DNA of 64,000 nucleotides, taken from Cyanobacteria bacterium GSL.Bin1 (GTDB lineage: Bacteria; Cyanobacteriota; Cyanobacteriia; Cyanobacteriales; Rubidibacteraceae). Location of the stretch: positions 1 through 64,000 of the forward strand of contig JAAANX010000065.1 in NCBI GenBank assembly GCA_009909085.1, in the 5' to 3' direction. Positions 1-8,531 of the stretch are shown piece after piece. The notes below the pieces were generated by a model that did no database searches, had not been told where the DNA came from, and worked only from the letters and a program-made list of their open reading frames with translations. The translations under genes were made by a program, and so were the position numbers. Numbering within the stretch: the first letter of the stretch is position 1; the number at the start of each line of letters is the position of its first letter.

Positions 1-2
1 CT

Positions 3-59
3 TTAGGGGAAATAGATGCTTCACCAAAACCTTTTGCCATGACCAATCCTGATTGCTAG
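3..59 (+). CDS. Possible C-terminal tail of a gene cut by the window edge
   Basis: One frame is open from the window edge to a TAG at 57-59 and reads as an 18-residue tail ending SPKPFAMTNPDC. Nothing in it identifies a family. It is listed because the other two forward frames stop within it (one at 4-6), and because the next gene starts soon after on the same strand. It may be chance. Confidence 0.25.
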   Translation, partial: LGEIDASPKPFAMTNPDC

Positions 60-94
60 ATGGATTCTAATAGCATATTACAGCTTCATTTTTC

Positions 95-439
95 TTGCGC
101 TTACCCTGCATTTATTGCGTTTTATGGAATCCTCCACAAACTGTCACAATTACTACTCAACAATATCTGGATGTGAAAGAAAAAGGAGAATGGGTTAATC
201 AAGCTAAGAAAAATAACTCTCTTTGGAATGGACAGAAACTATTAGGATTTATTTTAGGTGCAATAGGAGCAATTATGTTGCTGAACGCAACAAGCATGGA
301 TACGACAGTTACAACAACTACTGGTAATCGTGTTAGTAACATTGGCTTGATGCAAGAACAAGATCAACAAACTATGACTGGGGGGATTATTTTAATAGTT
401 GGAGTTGTCTTATTTGCTTTAGATAAAAATAAAGAATAA
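95..439 (+). CDS. Hypothetical small membrane protein
   Basis: The product is not recognised. The frame starts with TTG and no good ribosome site is visible, so the true start may lie elsewhere; the frame is open back to a TAG at 71-73. The 114-residue product has a soluble N-terminal half with a charged stretch (DVKEKGEWVNQAKKNN). Two hydrophobic segments follow, at about residues 49-66 and 96-110, which suggests two membrane passes separated by a Thr-rich loop. It converges on sdhA. It could also be the remnant of a longer gene whose 5' end has decayed. Confidence 0.45.
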   Translation: MRLPCIYCVLWNPPQTVTITTQQYLDVKEKGEWVNQAKKNNSLWNGQKLLGFILGAIGAIMLLNATSMDTTVTTTTGNRVSNIGLMQEQDQQTMTGGIILIVGVVLFALDKNKE

Positions 440-479
440 AATCAGACAATTAAACTGAGAGCATTATCATTTTTTCGAC

Positions 480-2468
480 TTACTTATAGGATCGCGTTGA
501 GAACTTGACCTCCTCATAAACTAAAGGTTCTTTTTGCAACATCGGTTCTTTCTCCTCTCCTTGATATTCCCAAACGCCAACAAAGGCATAATCTTGATCA
601 TTTCGTTTGGCTTCACCAGAAGAAAGAAAACCGCTTTTGACTTCCTCATCTTTTTCCGTGTATTGATGTTCAACGCGAAAGTGACTCCCGCAAGATTCTT
701 CTCGCATTAGTGCATCTCGGCACATTAAGGCGCCAAACTCGATAAAGTCAGCCACACGCCCGGCACGTTCTAATTCCTGATTAATACTAGTTTCGCTGCC
801 AACGACTTTCACATTCTGCCAGAAGTCTTCCCGGAGGGCAGTAATATCACTGAGGGCTTGCTTTAATCCGTCTTTAGAGCGACTCATTCCACACTGATTC
901 CACATAATCTCACCGATTTGTTTATGGAAGTAGCGTGGGCTAGCTTTTCCTGTCGTTTTATTCCCAAGCAAGCGTTTGATTTTATCTTGGGCAGCTTTTT
1001 CTGCAATCTCAAACTCTGGTGCATCGGTTTTGACTTTTCCCGAACCGGATAAGCCAACCGTTCCGGCTAAATAATGACCAATGGTGTAAGGTAAGACAAA
1101 GTAGCCATCCGCTAAACCTTGCATCAGTGCCGATGCACCGAGACGGTTTGCCCCATGATCGGAAAAGTTTGCTTCCCCAGCGACAAAAAGCCCAGGGAGA
1201 TTACTTTGTAAGTTATAGTCCACCCAAAGTCCGCCCATGGTGTAGTGAACTGCGGGATAAATCATCATGGGGGTTTGATAAGGGTTAGTGCCAGTAATGC
1301 GGTTGTAGATGTCAAAGAGGTTTCCGTAGCGTTCCGAGATGGTTGTTTCCCCAATACGAGAAATAGCGTCACGAAAGTCTAAAAACACCCCAAAGCCTGT
1401 GGGTGCAACGCCTCGCCCTTCATCACACACTTCTTTTGCAGCACGAGAGGCAATGTCACGGGGGGCAAGATTACCAAAACTGGGATATTTCCGTTCTAAA
1501 TAGTAATCTCGGGCTTCTTCTGGGACATCATTGGGGGAAAGTTCACCGTTTCTGATTTTCTGCGCGATCGCGCGCTCTTTCGGCACCCAAATCCGTCCAT
1601 CATTCCGTAGCGATTCTGACATCAAGGTTAATTTCGATTGTTGATCGCCCTGTACAGGAATACAAGTGGGATGAATCTGCGTATAACAGGGATTGGCAAA
1701 CCCCGCCCCTTGACGATAAGCCCGATAGGCAGCAGTGACATTACACCCTTGGGCATTGGTTGAGAGGAAGTAAACATTGCCATAGCCTCCCGTACACAGC
1801 ACCACACAATCTCCTGCCCAACGTTCAATTTCTCCCGTCACCAGATTGCGAGTAATAATGCCTTTCGCTTCTCCATCCACCACTACTAGTTCCAACATTT
1901 CATGGCGGTTATACATCTTGACTTGTCCGGTTGCAATCTGACGGCTCAATTGCTGATATGCTGCGAGTAAAAGCTGTTGTCCGGTTTGTCCTCGTGCGTA
2001 AAACGTGCGACTGACTTGCGCCCCCCCAAAGGAACGATTCGCCAGTAGCCCGCCATATTCTCGGGCAAAAGGCACCCCCTGGGCCACCATTTGATCAATA
2101 ATATTGACACTGACTTGGGCTAAGCGATAGACATTTGCTTCTCGGGAACGGTAATCTCCGCCTTTTATGGTGTCGTAAAACAACCGATAAACCGAATCCC
2201 CATCATTCTGGTAATTCTTAGCAGCATTAATCCCCCCTTGCGCTGCAATGGAGTGGGCGCGACGGGGACTATCTTGATAGCAAAAGCAACTGACTTGATA
2301 GCCCATCTCTGCTAAAGACGCAGCTGCGGATGATCCGGCTAGCCCAGTTCCCACAACCAGGATGTGATATTTGCGTTTGTTAGAGGGGTTCACTAACTTG
2401 AGATTGAACTTATGGTTATCCCATTTCTCAGCGAGAGAACCGTTGGGAATATTAGACTCTAATCTCAT
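480..2468 (-). CDS. sdhA: Succinate dehydrogenase / fumarate reductase flavoprotein subunit
   Basis: SdhA oxidises succinate to fumarate on covalently bound FAD and passes electrons to the iron-sulfur subunit, feeding the plastoquinone pool of the thylakoid or plasma membrane. The 662-residue product has a Rossmann FAD motif VGTGLAGS at residues 39-46 and HSIAAQGG at 72-79, whose His72 is the expected FAD-attachment residue. Long N-terminal extension and overall length resemble the SdhA that pairs with single-subunit b558-type anchors rather than the shorter proteobacterial SdhA. The matching sdhC lies upstream on the same strand, but two small genes (DUF4160, DUF2442) sit between them. No sdhB (iron-sulfur subunit) is in the window; in cyanobacteria it is commonly unlinked. 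The ATG start gives the full FAD domain. Confidence 0.95.
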   Translation of the reverse strand: MRLESNIPNGSLAEKWDNHKFNLKLVNPSNKRKYHILVVGTGLAGSSAAASLAEMGYQVSCFCYQDSPRRAHSIAAQGGINAAKNYQNDGDSVYRLFYDTIKGGDYRSREANVYRLAQVSVNIIDQMVAQGVPFAREYGGLLANRSFGGAQVSRTFYARGQTGQQLLLAAYQQLSRQIATGQVKMYNRHEMLELVVVDGEAKGIITRNLVTGEIERWAGDCVVLCTGGYGNVYFLSTNAQGCNVTAAYRAYRQGAGFANPCYTQIHPTCIPVQGDQQSKLTLMSESLRNDGRIWVPKERAIAQKIRNGELSPNDVPEEARDYYLERKYPSFGNLAPRDIASRAAKEVCDEGRGVAPTGFGVFLDFRDAISRIGETTISERYGNLFDIYNRITGTNPYQTPMMIYPAVHYTMGGLWVDYNLQSNLPGLFVAGEANFSDHGANRLGASALMQGLADGYFVLPYTIGHYLAGTVGLSGSGKVKTDAPEFEIAEKAAQDKIKRLLGNKTTGKASPRYFHKQIGEIMWNQCGMSRSKDGLKQALSDITALREDFWQNVKVVGSETSINQELERAGRVADFIEFGALMCRDALMREESCGSHFRVEHQYTEKDEEVKSGFLSSGEAKRNDQDYAFVGVWEYQGEEKEPMLQKEPLVYEEVKFSTRSYK

Positions 2469-2532
2469 TTTTGTTATTTATTCTTAGTTATTTTTAAATT
2501 TCTTCTTTTCTATTCGGGGGGCGATGCGTCCC

Positions 2533-2820
2533 TCAGTAGCTGGTCACAGATGAATGATAATTATTAACTGAAATCGTTTCCCCTGTAACAACAGAATACA
2601 GCACATCTGGGTCTAAATCTGCACCATTAGACCAATAAATTGTTCCCCATTCAGGATTAACTTCAACACTTCGGAAGTAGTTTAAATCTTGTAATGGTTC
2701 AAAGATACCAGAAAATTCAATCAGTTTACGAATATCAACAATTCCTTCGCAACCATCCTCAAATTTGAGATAAATTTGATAATCCTCTTGGGGAATGACT
2801 TGAATAATATCTTTTAGCAT
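2533..2820 (-). CDS. DUF2442 domain protein
   Basis: A 95-residue protein of the DUF2442 type: an N-terminal beta-rich segment (IIQVIPQEDYQIYLKFEDG), then GIVDIRKL and the family-typical WGTIYWSNGADLDPDVLY. It begins 3 bp after the stop of the DUF4160 gene and has a GGAG ribosome site inside that gene's end, so the two are very likely translated together. DUF2442 and DUF4160 genes are often found as a pair and have been suggested to be toxin-antitoxin-like, though as far as I know the biochemistry is not established. Here the pair interrupts sdhC-sdhA, so it probably shares their transcript. Confidence 0.85.
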   Translation of the reverse strand: MLKDIIQVIPQEDYQIYLKFEDGCEGIVDIRKLIEFSGIFEPLQDLNYFRSVEVNPEWGTIYWSNGADLDPDVLYSVVTGETISVNNYHSSVTSY

Positions 2821-2823
2821 GAT

Positions 2824-3045
2824 TTACTCCAAAGGCTCAATTTTACAGATGGGCTGTTGATTTCTTGCGCGTTCCCAATTTTCTCTTAATTCTGTTTGGT
2901 GAAGGGTGGCCCATTCTATTACTAAGCCCAGAACTCTTGGTGATAACTTTCCTTGCAAAATTGATAGACTATTGATGTCAATGATCGCTTTCTGTTTATT
3001 GTAGCGAACGTGGAAATGAGGAGGCGAGTGATCGTTATAATACAT
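2824..3045 (-). CDS. DUF4160 domain protein, possibly lacking its normal start codon
   Basis: The protein carries the DUF4160 signature MYYNDHSPPHFHVRYNKQKA and the conserved WATLHQTELRENWERA stretch. The first ATG is at 3043-3045, but in-frame codons upstream (3046-3084) read I-P-E-I-S-R-F-L-G-I-I-I-T, which matches the usual family N-terminus (M-P-x-I-S-x-F-x-G-I-x-I). The codon where the family has Met is ATC at 3082-3084. There is no ATG, GTG or TTG between it and the in-frame TAG at 3097-3099. The gene is therefore either started at the internal ATG, losing 13 residues, started from a rare ATC/ATT codon, or decaying. It pairs with the DUF2442 gene 3 bp downstream. Confidence 0.8.
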   Translation of the reverse strand: MYYNDHSPPHFHVRYNKQKAIIDINSLSILQGKLSPRVLGLVIEWATLHQTELRENWERARNQQPICKIEPLE

Positions 3046-3133
3046 AGTTATAATAATTCCAAGAAAACGGCTAATTTCTGGGATAATGGAGCGTATCTAG
3101 ATTATCTTTTTCTCGATCTGATTCGGTCACTGA

Positions 3134-3934
3134 TTACTGGCCACTGGTCGCTGTTTTGTAATCAATGGTAATTGTTCCCTTGCCATCCCAATCTTTAATT
3201 TGTGTCAGAACTGTTTTTGCTTGCACTAACTGAATATTGGTTGTTTCAGAAACCAAAACGAAAGCAGGAATCGACGCAAAGCCAATAAAAACTACAATGC
3301 TATAAACCAAGGCGAAGCGATTTAACCAGTAGCGGGTGCGCTCATTCCGTAAGCCTAAACTTTGAAATAGACTGGTTGCACCATGAGATAAGTGCCAACA
3401 TAACAGCCCCATGCTAATGATATAAAACAGCGATACATACCAAAATTCACTGGAAAAGCCATAGATCATCATGGCATACACATCTTGAGTCAGATGATTG
3501 CCAAGGGAATATGTGAGTTGTCCAAATTCGGGGTGGACTTTCTGAACGGTGAAGTGGAGGAGATGAAAAATAATATAGATCAGTACAACTGCGCCACTGT
3601 AAGTCATATAGCGAGATGCACTGCTGGCTTGTATCCATTGATTGTTGACATAACCAATCGGACGCGCTGCATTATTTTCTAGTTTCAACTGCACCGCCAT
3701 CCAAATATGAACCCCCACCATTAATAATAGTCCGATGCGAAGTGCCCAAAGAATTTCTCCTGGCAAAATGTCATGGAGGAAATAGGCATACTCGTTAATT
3801 TCTTCAGGGGATAAAAAGATCTGTAAGTTGCCAAGCAGATGCCCAAAAACAAAGATGACCATCCCTAAGCCGGTAATCGCCATTAAATATTTTTTAATCA
3901 GGGAAGGAATCTTGCGAGAAGTAACAACACTCAT
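3134..3934 (-). CDS. sdhC: Succinate dehydrogenase cytochrome b558-type membrane anchor
   Basis: The 266-residue product has five hydrophobic segments and matches the cytochrome b558 family of succinate dehydrogenase/fumarate reductase anchors found in Bacillus, Bacteroidetes and epsilon-proteobacteria. One polypeptide binds haem and quinone and replaces the SdhC+SdhD pair. Conserved family stretches include KYLMAITGLGMVIFVFGHLLGNL near the N-terminus (split over the first membrane segment) and the later LLHF and SHGATSLFQSLG regions. Histidines in the membrane segments (for example FGHLLGN, HLLHF, WHLSHG) are candidate haem ligands. It is first in the sdhC-DUF4160-DUF2442-sdhA string. The ATG gives the canonical N-terminus. 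Confidence 0.9.
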   Translation of the reverse strand: MSVVTSRKIPSLIKKYLMAITGLGMVIFVFGHLLGNLQIFLSPEEINEYAYFLHDILPGEILWALRIGLLLMVGVHIWMAVQLKLENNAARPIGYVNNQWIQASSASRYMTYSGAVVLIYIIFHLLHFTVQKVHPEFGQLTYSLGNHLTQDVYAMMIYGFSSEFWYVSLFYIISMGLLCWHLSHGATSLFQSLGLRNERTRYWLNRFALVYSIVVFIGFASIPAFVLVSETTNIQLVQAKTVLTQIKDWDGKGTITIDYKTATSGQ

Positions 3935-3981
3935 GAAAAGCAGTTGATTTTCAGATTGAAAACAGCCCTATTGTATTTTAT

Positions 3982-6138
3982 TTACCCATGTGATTTCACA
4001 ATTTGCCCAAAATCGGCTAAAACTCGGGCATGATTGCGCAGTAATCCCAATAAACACAAACGATTTTGCTGAATCGCTGGGTCTTCTGCCATTACTAACA
4101 CGCTATCTTCCCCATCAAAGAAAGTGCTGACGGTTGGGGTAATTTCTCCTAAGCCATCCACCAGTTGCTGATAGTTCCGTTTTTCACGGCTAGCTTGGGT
4201 TTTGGGCAGCAGTTCAATTAATGCGTCGTAAAAAGCTTTTTCGGAGTTTTGTTCAAATAAATTAGGATCAACGACGCCCCGAGGATCAAGCGTTTGCAGA
4301 TCGAGGGTTCCTTTTTCTGCTAAGCGAGTAGAACGATTGACCGTCTCGTAAATGGAATCTAAGATTTGGTTGTCGCGGATCTCTTGGAGGAATTGTGCCC
4401 TGGCTTGGACATCTAAAACGGCTGTTAATGCCCGTTGGGTATATTCTTCGTCGTTTTCGCCTAAAACTGCATTGATCAGGTCATAATCAATATTTTTCTC
4501 TGATAAAAGGGTACGTATCCGCTGCAAGAAAAAGTCTTGAAGTTGGGAAAGTAACGTTGCAGTGTGTTCACTTTCGCCAAAAGTTTGAATAAAGTGATCG
4601 ACTCCTTGTTTGAGGAGTTGTTGGAGGTTCAAAGGCAGATTGTCGCCCCAAATAATGCTAATAATCCCATTGGCGGCGCGACGGAGGGCAAACGGATCAG
4701 AGGAACCACTGGGAATCATTCCTAAGCCAAAAATGCTAACCAGGGTATCTGCGCGATCGCTGATGGCGACGACTTGGGCAACCATTTGGTCAGGCAGATC
4801 ATCATGTGCCCCTTTCGGGAGATAATGTTGAGAGATGGCACGAGCAACAATTTCCGCTTCGCCACTAGCAAGGGCATATTTTTCCCCCATAATCCCCTGG
4901 AGTTCTGGAAATTCTCCAACCATTTGCGTGACTAGATCAGCTTTACAGAGTTGCGCAGCCCGTTGAATTTGCTGCTTCTCCGTTTCCGAGACATCTAGCT
5001 GTTCACACACCCAGCTGGCGTATTCTTGAATCCGTCTCACCTTGTCTCCCACTGATCCCAGTTTTTCTTGGAAGGTAACTGTATCAAGTTGGGGAATATA
5101 ATCGGCTAAAGGTTTACTTAAATCCGTATTGTAGAAGAATTGACCATCAGCTAAGCGCGCGCGAATCACCCGTTCATTGCCGCGGATAATGATCTCGGCT
5201 TTCTTGGGATCGCCGTTAGCAGCCGTAATAAAGTAGGGGAGGAGTTCTTTTGCTGTTTTGTCTTTCCAGACTGGGAAATAGCGCTGGTGGCTAATCATTT
5301 CTGTAGTGATCACTTCTGGAGGAAGATTGAGAAACTCATCATCAAATTTACCCGTGATCACAAAGGGAAATTCCACTAAGTTGGTCACTTCGGTCAGTAA
5401 GTCTTGATCCAGAACCGCGTATCCCCCTTCGGTTTGGGCTTGCTGTTGCACTTGTTGCGCGATCGCGCTTTTTCTTACTTCCGGATCAACGGTAATTTTT
5501 GCTTCGGCTAAAGTCTCTACATAGTTCTCGGGATGAGGAATCGGAATTTCTTGCGGAGATAATACCCGATGACCCCAGGATCGATTCGTGCCCTGAATGG
5601 TTTCTGATCCATTTTCTAAAGCGACAGACAAGACTTGTTCATCAAGTAACGTAACTAACCAGCGAATCGGGCGGGGAAACCGTAACTCCCCATCTCCCCA
5701 GCGCATAAACCGTTTCCCTTCCAGGTTAAAAATCCAATCTGGGGTCAATTCCTGCAAAATTTCGGCAGTCTTGCGACCAGTAATGACTTTTTTAATAAAA
5801 ACAAAGTCTCCCTTTTCTGTGGGGCGAATTTCCAGGTCTTCTACGGCAATCCCTTGTTTTTTGGCAAAGCCTTGCGCTGCTTTTGTTGGTTCGCCGTCTT
5901 TAAAGGCAGCACTGGCGGGGGGACCTTTAATTTCCTCTTCGCGATCCGCTTGTTTCTCGGGTAATCCGCTAATGACAACCGCTAATCGGCGAGGCGTTCC
6001 ATAAACCTGAATCGTTTCCGGGGTTAAAAACTGTTCTTGTAGCGTGTTGGGAATGCGAGTTTGCCATTGCGCGATCGCGCTTTCGATAAAATCTGCGGGG
6101 AGTTCTTCGGTGCCAACTTCTAAGAGAAAACTTACCAT
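3982..6138 (-). CDS. glyS: Glycine--tRNA ligase beta subunit
   Basis: GlyS is the beta chain of the bacterial alpha2-beta2 glycyl-tRNA synthetase and binds tRNA(Gly); the catalytic alpha chain (glyQ) is not in this window. The start was set at the ATG giving [17 protein letters not shown], the canonical beginning; an upstream ATG would add 15 residues with no family counterpart. The product is 718 residues, normal for the family. Recognisable blocks are GTPRRLAV near residue 50, [21 protein letters not shown] and, near the C-terminus, [24 protein letters not shown]. It converges with nothing and stands alone between sdhC and the tRNA-Asn gene. Confidence 0.95.
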   Translation of the reverse strand: MVSFLLEVGTEELPADFIESAIAQWQTRIPNTLQEQFLTPETIQVYGTPRRLAVVISGLPEKQADREEEIKGPPASAAFKDGEPTKAAQGFAKKQGIAVEDLEIRPTEKGDFVFIKKVITGRKTAEILQELTPDWIFNLEGKRFMRWGDGELRFPRPIRWLVTLLDEQVLSVALENGSETIQGTNRSWGHRVLSPQEIPIPHPENYVETLAEAKITVDPEVRKSAIAQQVQQQAQTEGGYAVLDQDLLTEVTNLVEFPFVITGKFDDEFLNLPPEVITTEMISHQRYFPVWKDKTAKELLPYFITAANGDPKKAEIIIRGNERVIRARLADGQFFYNTDLSKPLADYIPQLDTVTFQEKLGSVGDKVRRIQEYASWVCEQLDVSETEKQQIQRAAQLCKADLVTQMVGEFPELQGIMGEKYALASGEAEIVARAISQHYLPKGAHDDLPDQMVAQVVAISDRADTLVSIFGLGMIPSGSSDPFALRRAANGIISIIWGDNLPLNLQQLLKQGVDHFIQTFGESEHTATLLSQLQDFFLQRIRTLLSEKNIDYDLINAVLGENDEEYTQRALTAVLDVQARAQFLQEIRDNQILDSIYETVNRSTRLAEKGTLDLQTLDPRGVVDPNLFEQNSEKAFYDALIELLPKTQASREKRNYQQLVDGLGEITPTVSTFFDGEDSVLVMAEDPAIQQNRLCLLGLLRNHARVLADFGQIVKSHG

Positions 6139-6288
6139 GATCCAAGGAGAACCGTCCAAAAGTCCGTTACAACAGTCTAGCAACTTGTGGGCGCATTGCG
6201 GTAAGAGAAAATTTTGATTTACCCCTTGCCAAGAGATTACCCCTGTGTTTATAATAAATTACTGTTGCTTCAAAGGCAACGGCTGTAA

Positions 6289-6360
6289 TCCTCAGTAGCT
6301 CAGCGGTAGAGCGGTCGGCTGTTAACCGATTAGTCGCAGGTTCGAATCCTGCCTGGGGAG
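6289..6360 (+). tRNA. tRNA-Asn (anticodon GTT)
   Basis: A full cloverleaf can be drawn. The acceptor stem is TCCTCAG against CTGGGGA with discriminator G at 6360. The D arm is GCTCAGCGGTAGAGC. The anticodon stem GTCGG/CCGAT encloses the loop CTGTTAA, with anticodon GTT. The T arm is GCAGGTTCGAATCCTGC. CCA is not encoded. An A+T-rich stretch (TTTATAATAAAT at 6248-6259) lies upstream. Confidence 0.97.
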
Positions 6361-6376
6361 TTTTAAGTAATTTGAT

Positions 6377-6406
6377 ATAACCACAGAGACACAGAGGACA
6401 CAAAGG
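6377..6406 (+). repeat. Dispersed ACCACAGAGACACAGAGG-type repeat, copy 1
   Basis: This 30-base stretch begins ATAACCACAGAGACACAGAG and ends ACAAAGG. A diverged copy lies in inverted orientation at 8484-8513; about 24 of 30 positions agree. Repeats of this general sequence are familiar as short dispersed elements in cyanobacterial genomes. Confidence 0.6.
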
Positions 6407-6480
6407 TTCCCAAGGTGTGTCTTGAGGTTTTTCGAGAGAGATTTAAACCGCCCTTGCTGGGAGTTACTTATTGGGGAGGC

Positions 6481-7419
6481 TTAACGTTGGCGAGGAAGGG
6501 AGTTTCTTTCCCAGAAGACGCCATCGGCATACCCTTGAATGGTTGGATTGTGTTCTGCCATGGCTAGCCGTTTTTGCGCCAAACAAGCATAGTCGAGATC
6601 AATTTCTACCCCACTGTAGTTGCGATTTAGTTTTTTTGCGACCACAGCAGTGGTTCCCACGCCTAAAAAGGGGTCAAAAATCATATCCCCTTCTTGAGAA
6701 CTGGCTAAGATGATTTTTGCTAAGAGTTTTTCCGGTTTCTGTGTCGGATGATCAGTATTTTCAGGCATTGACCAAAAGGGAACTGTGAGATCTGACCAGA
6801 AATTAGAAGGATGCGTCAAACGATAATTGCCTTGTTTTTCTTCTGTCCAATCTTTCGGTTTTCCATTCACTTTATAGGGTGCAATCACTTTCTTTTTCAA
6901 TTTTACTGCCTCAGGATTAAAATAATATTGATCCGAAACTGTCCCAAACCAAATATCCTCAGAACAGTTTTTCCAATTTGACTTTGCACCGCGTCCTTTT
7001 TCTCGTTCCCAAGTAATCCGATTCCGAATAATAAAATATCGAGACATGATCCGATAAATTGCGTTTGATGAGACCCAATCCCCGCAAATATAAACAGATG
7101 CAGTTGGTTTTAAAAGTCTTACCAATGGCTGCAACCATTGCTCCATCCAGACTTCATAATTTTCATCCGTCATTTTTTGGAAGCGACTGCGATTAAAGGT
7201 TTTACTCAAGTTATAAGGCGGATCAATAAATAATAAATCAATAAAATTGTTAGGAAGTTGATCGATAACTGTAAATATATCTTGCTGAATAACTTGATTA
7301 ATAATTTGTTCTAACGGAACGGACTGCTGAAGTGTGAGTAACTTTTTTTTATAGTCATTTTTTTCTTGTTCGTTGAGGGTAATCGTTCGATTTCGGTTTG
7401 CTTTGTCTGTCTGTGCCAT
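6481..7419 (-). CDS. Orphan beta-class adenine (or N4-cytosine) DNA methyltransferase
   Basis: A 312-residue S-adenosylmethionine-dependent DNA methyltransferase. The catalytic motif IV is DPPY at residues 66-69. HPTQKP (224-229) precedes motif I, DPFLGVGTT (249-257). Catalytic motif first, target-recognition region in the middle and SAM motif last is the beta-class order seen in M.RsrI or M.HinfI. DPPY points to N6-adenine methylation, although N4-cytosine is possible. The target is unknown. No restriction endonuclease gene is next to it, so it looks like an orphan, possibly with an epigenetic role. Downstream is tRNA-Asn; upstream is trhO on the same strand. Confidence 0.9.
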   Translation of the reverse strand: MAQTDKANRNRTITLNEQEKNDYKKKLLTLQQSVPLEQIINQVIQQDIFTVIDQLPNNFIDLLFIDPPYNLSKTFNRSRFQKMTDENYEVWMEQWLQPLVRLLKPTASVYICGDWVSSNAIYRIMSRYFIIRNRITWEREKGRGAKSNWKNCSEDIWFGTVSDQYYFNPEAVKLKKKVIAPYKVNGKPKDWTEEKQGNYRLTHPSNFWSDLTVPFWSMPENTDHPTQKPEKLLAKIILASSQEGDMIFDPFLGVGTTAVVAKKLNRNYSGVEIDLDYACLAQKRLAMAEHNPTIQGYADGVFWERNSLPRQR

Positions 7420-7562
7420 TAGGTTTAAATTAGAGGATTTAATTCAACTTTTGGTGATTGTCAGTCTAACCTAAGGTGCTTTAAATTTTCCATTGGAAAT
7501 TGTCTATGGACGAATTTTACCCAGCGTTACCATTACCTTACTCTACACGCAAGAGCTAACTA

Positions 7563-8474
7563 TTACTTTGAAATGTTTGCGCCAACATGCTTTTGATTGC
7601 GTTGTTTAGCCAGTTCTTGTTGTCGCCGACGTTCTGTGCAGCGATCGCGCTGTTTTTCCGTTAAGCGATCATAGCAATAAGGGCAAGAAATCCCTGGTTC
7701 ATATTTTTCTGATTGGCGATCTGTAGGGGATAAAGGCTGGCTGCAGGCATAACAGAGTTCATAGTTTCCGGTTTCTAAATCCTCAGTAACTGCAACTCGT
7801 TGATCAAAAACAAAACATTCCCCTTCCCATAACGATTCCTCTGAAGAAACCGTTCCTAAATAATTCAAAATTCCGCCATTGAGTTGATAGACTTCCTCAA
7901 ATCCTTTTTCAACTAAATAAGCACTCGCCTTCTCACACCGAATGCCTCCCGTGCAAAACATTGCAATTTTCGTATGCTTTTTCGGATCAAGATTTTCTTC
8001 CACAAATTCAGGAAATTGACGAAAACTATAAGTATGGGGAGAAATCGCATTTTGAAAGGTTCCCACTTTATATTCGTACTCATTGCGAGTATCAATCACT
8101 AACACTTCTGGATCAGAAATAATCTCATTCCACGTTTTGGGGTCAATGTGTTCTCCCGTGGTAATTGCTGGTTCAATTTCATCAACGCCCATCGTCACAA
8201 TTTCCGGTTTAATTTTCACCTTTAAACGAAGAAAAGGCAGTTCCTGTGTCTCTGTCAACTTGGGTTGAATATCTGCAATTCGTTCATCTTCTTCGAGAAG
8301 TTTAAAAAACTGATCAATACTGTCTTTTTCACCCGCAATTGTGGAATTAATTCCTTCTTTCGCTAAAAGAATTGTTCCCATAATGCCGTTATTTTCACAA
8401 AACGTCTTGAGCTTACTTTGTAATGTCTCTAACTGATCTAACTCAATAAACTTATAAAACGTAGCAACAATCAT
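7563..8474 (-). CDS. trhO: tRNA uridine(34) hydroxylase, rhodanese family
   Basis: TrhO (formerly YceA) hydroxylates the wobble uridine of certain tRNAs to 5-hydroxyuridine using molecular oxygen. The 303-residue product has the family N-terminal domain (GTILLAKEGINSTIAG at 33-48), a rhodanese domain with VIDTRNEYEY (127-136) and the active-site loop CTGGIRCEK with Cys174 and Cys180. A cysteine-rich C-terminus follows (CYACSQPLS, CPYCYDRL, then RRRQQ). A strong ribosome site AAGGAGG sits 6 bases before the ATG, inside a dispersed repeat. cmoA-like and cmoB genes follow on the same strand upstream, giving the later steps of the same modification pathway. Confidence 0.93.
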   Translation of the reverse strand: MIVATFYKFIELDQLETLQSKLKTFCENNGIMGTILLAKEGINSTIAGEKDSIDQFFKLLEEDERIADIQPKLTETQELPFLRLKVKIKPEIVTMGVDEIEPAITTGEHIDPKTWNEIISDPEVLVIDTRNEYEYKVGTFQNAISPHTYSFRQFPEFVEENLDPKKHTKIAMFCTGGIRCEKASAYLVEKGFEEVYQLNGGILNYLGTVSSEESLWEGECFVFDQRVAVTEDLETGNYELCYACSQPLSPTDRQSEKYEPGISCPYCYDRLTEKQRDRCTERRRQQELAKQRNQKHVGANISK

Positions 8475-8480
8475 TTTTAA

Positions 8481-8487
8481 CCTCCTT
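8481..8487 (-). promoter_or_regulatory. Strong ribosome-binding site of trhO, inside a dispersed repeat
   Basis: On the minus strand the sequence reads AAGGAGG, six bases before the trhO ATG. Many starts in this window lack a good Shine-Dalgarno motif, so this one stands out. Its bases overlap the end of the repeat copy at 8484-8513. Confidence 0.75.
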
Positions 8488-8513
8488 CGTGCTCTTTGTG
8501 TCTTTGTGGTTAT
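8484..8513 (-). repeat. Dispersed ACCACAGAGACACAGAGG-type repeat, copy 2 (inverted)
   Basis: On the minus strand this copy begins ATAACCACAAAGACACAAAG and runs into GCACGAAGG. It forms the 5' leader of trhO and supplies part of its ribosome-binding site. With the copy at 6377-6406 it brackets the methyltransferase and trhO genes in inverted orientation. Confidence 0.6.
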
Positions 8514-8531
8514 TTTAATCTCTTATTACAC

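Noticed and set aside
5597-6004. 135-codon plus-strand frame opposite glyS
   Set aside because: Antisense of well-conserved glyS with no family features.
6167-6403. 78-codon minus-strand frame reading AGFEPATNRLTADRSTAELL
   Set aside because: It is the antisense of the tRNA-Asn gene; this peptide is a well-known false protein from reverse-strand reading of tRNA genes.
6481-8474. Restriction-modification system or transposon bounded by the inverted repeats at 6377 and 8484
   Set aside because: No endonuclease or transposase gene is present, and trhO belongs to the tRNA pathway continuing beyond the repeat.
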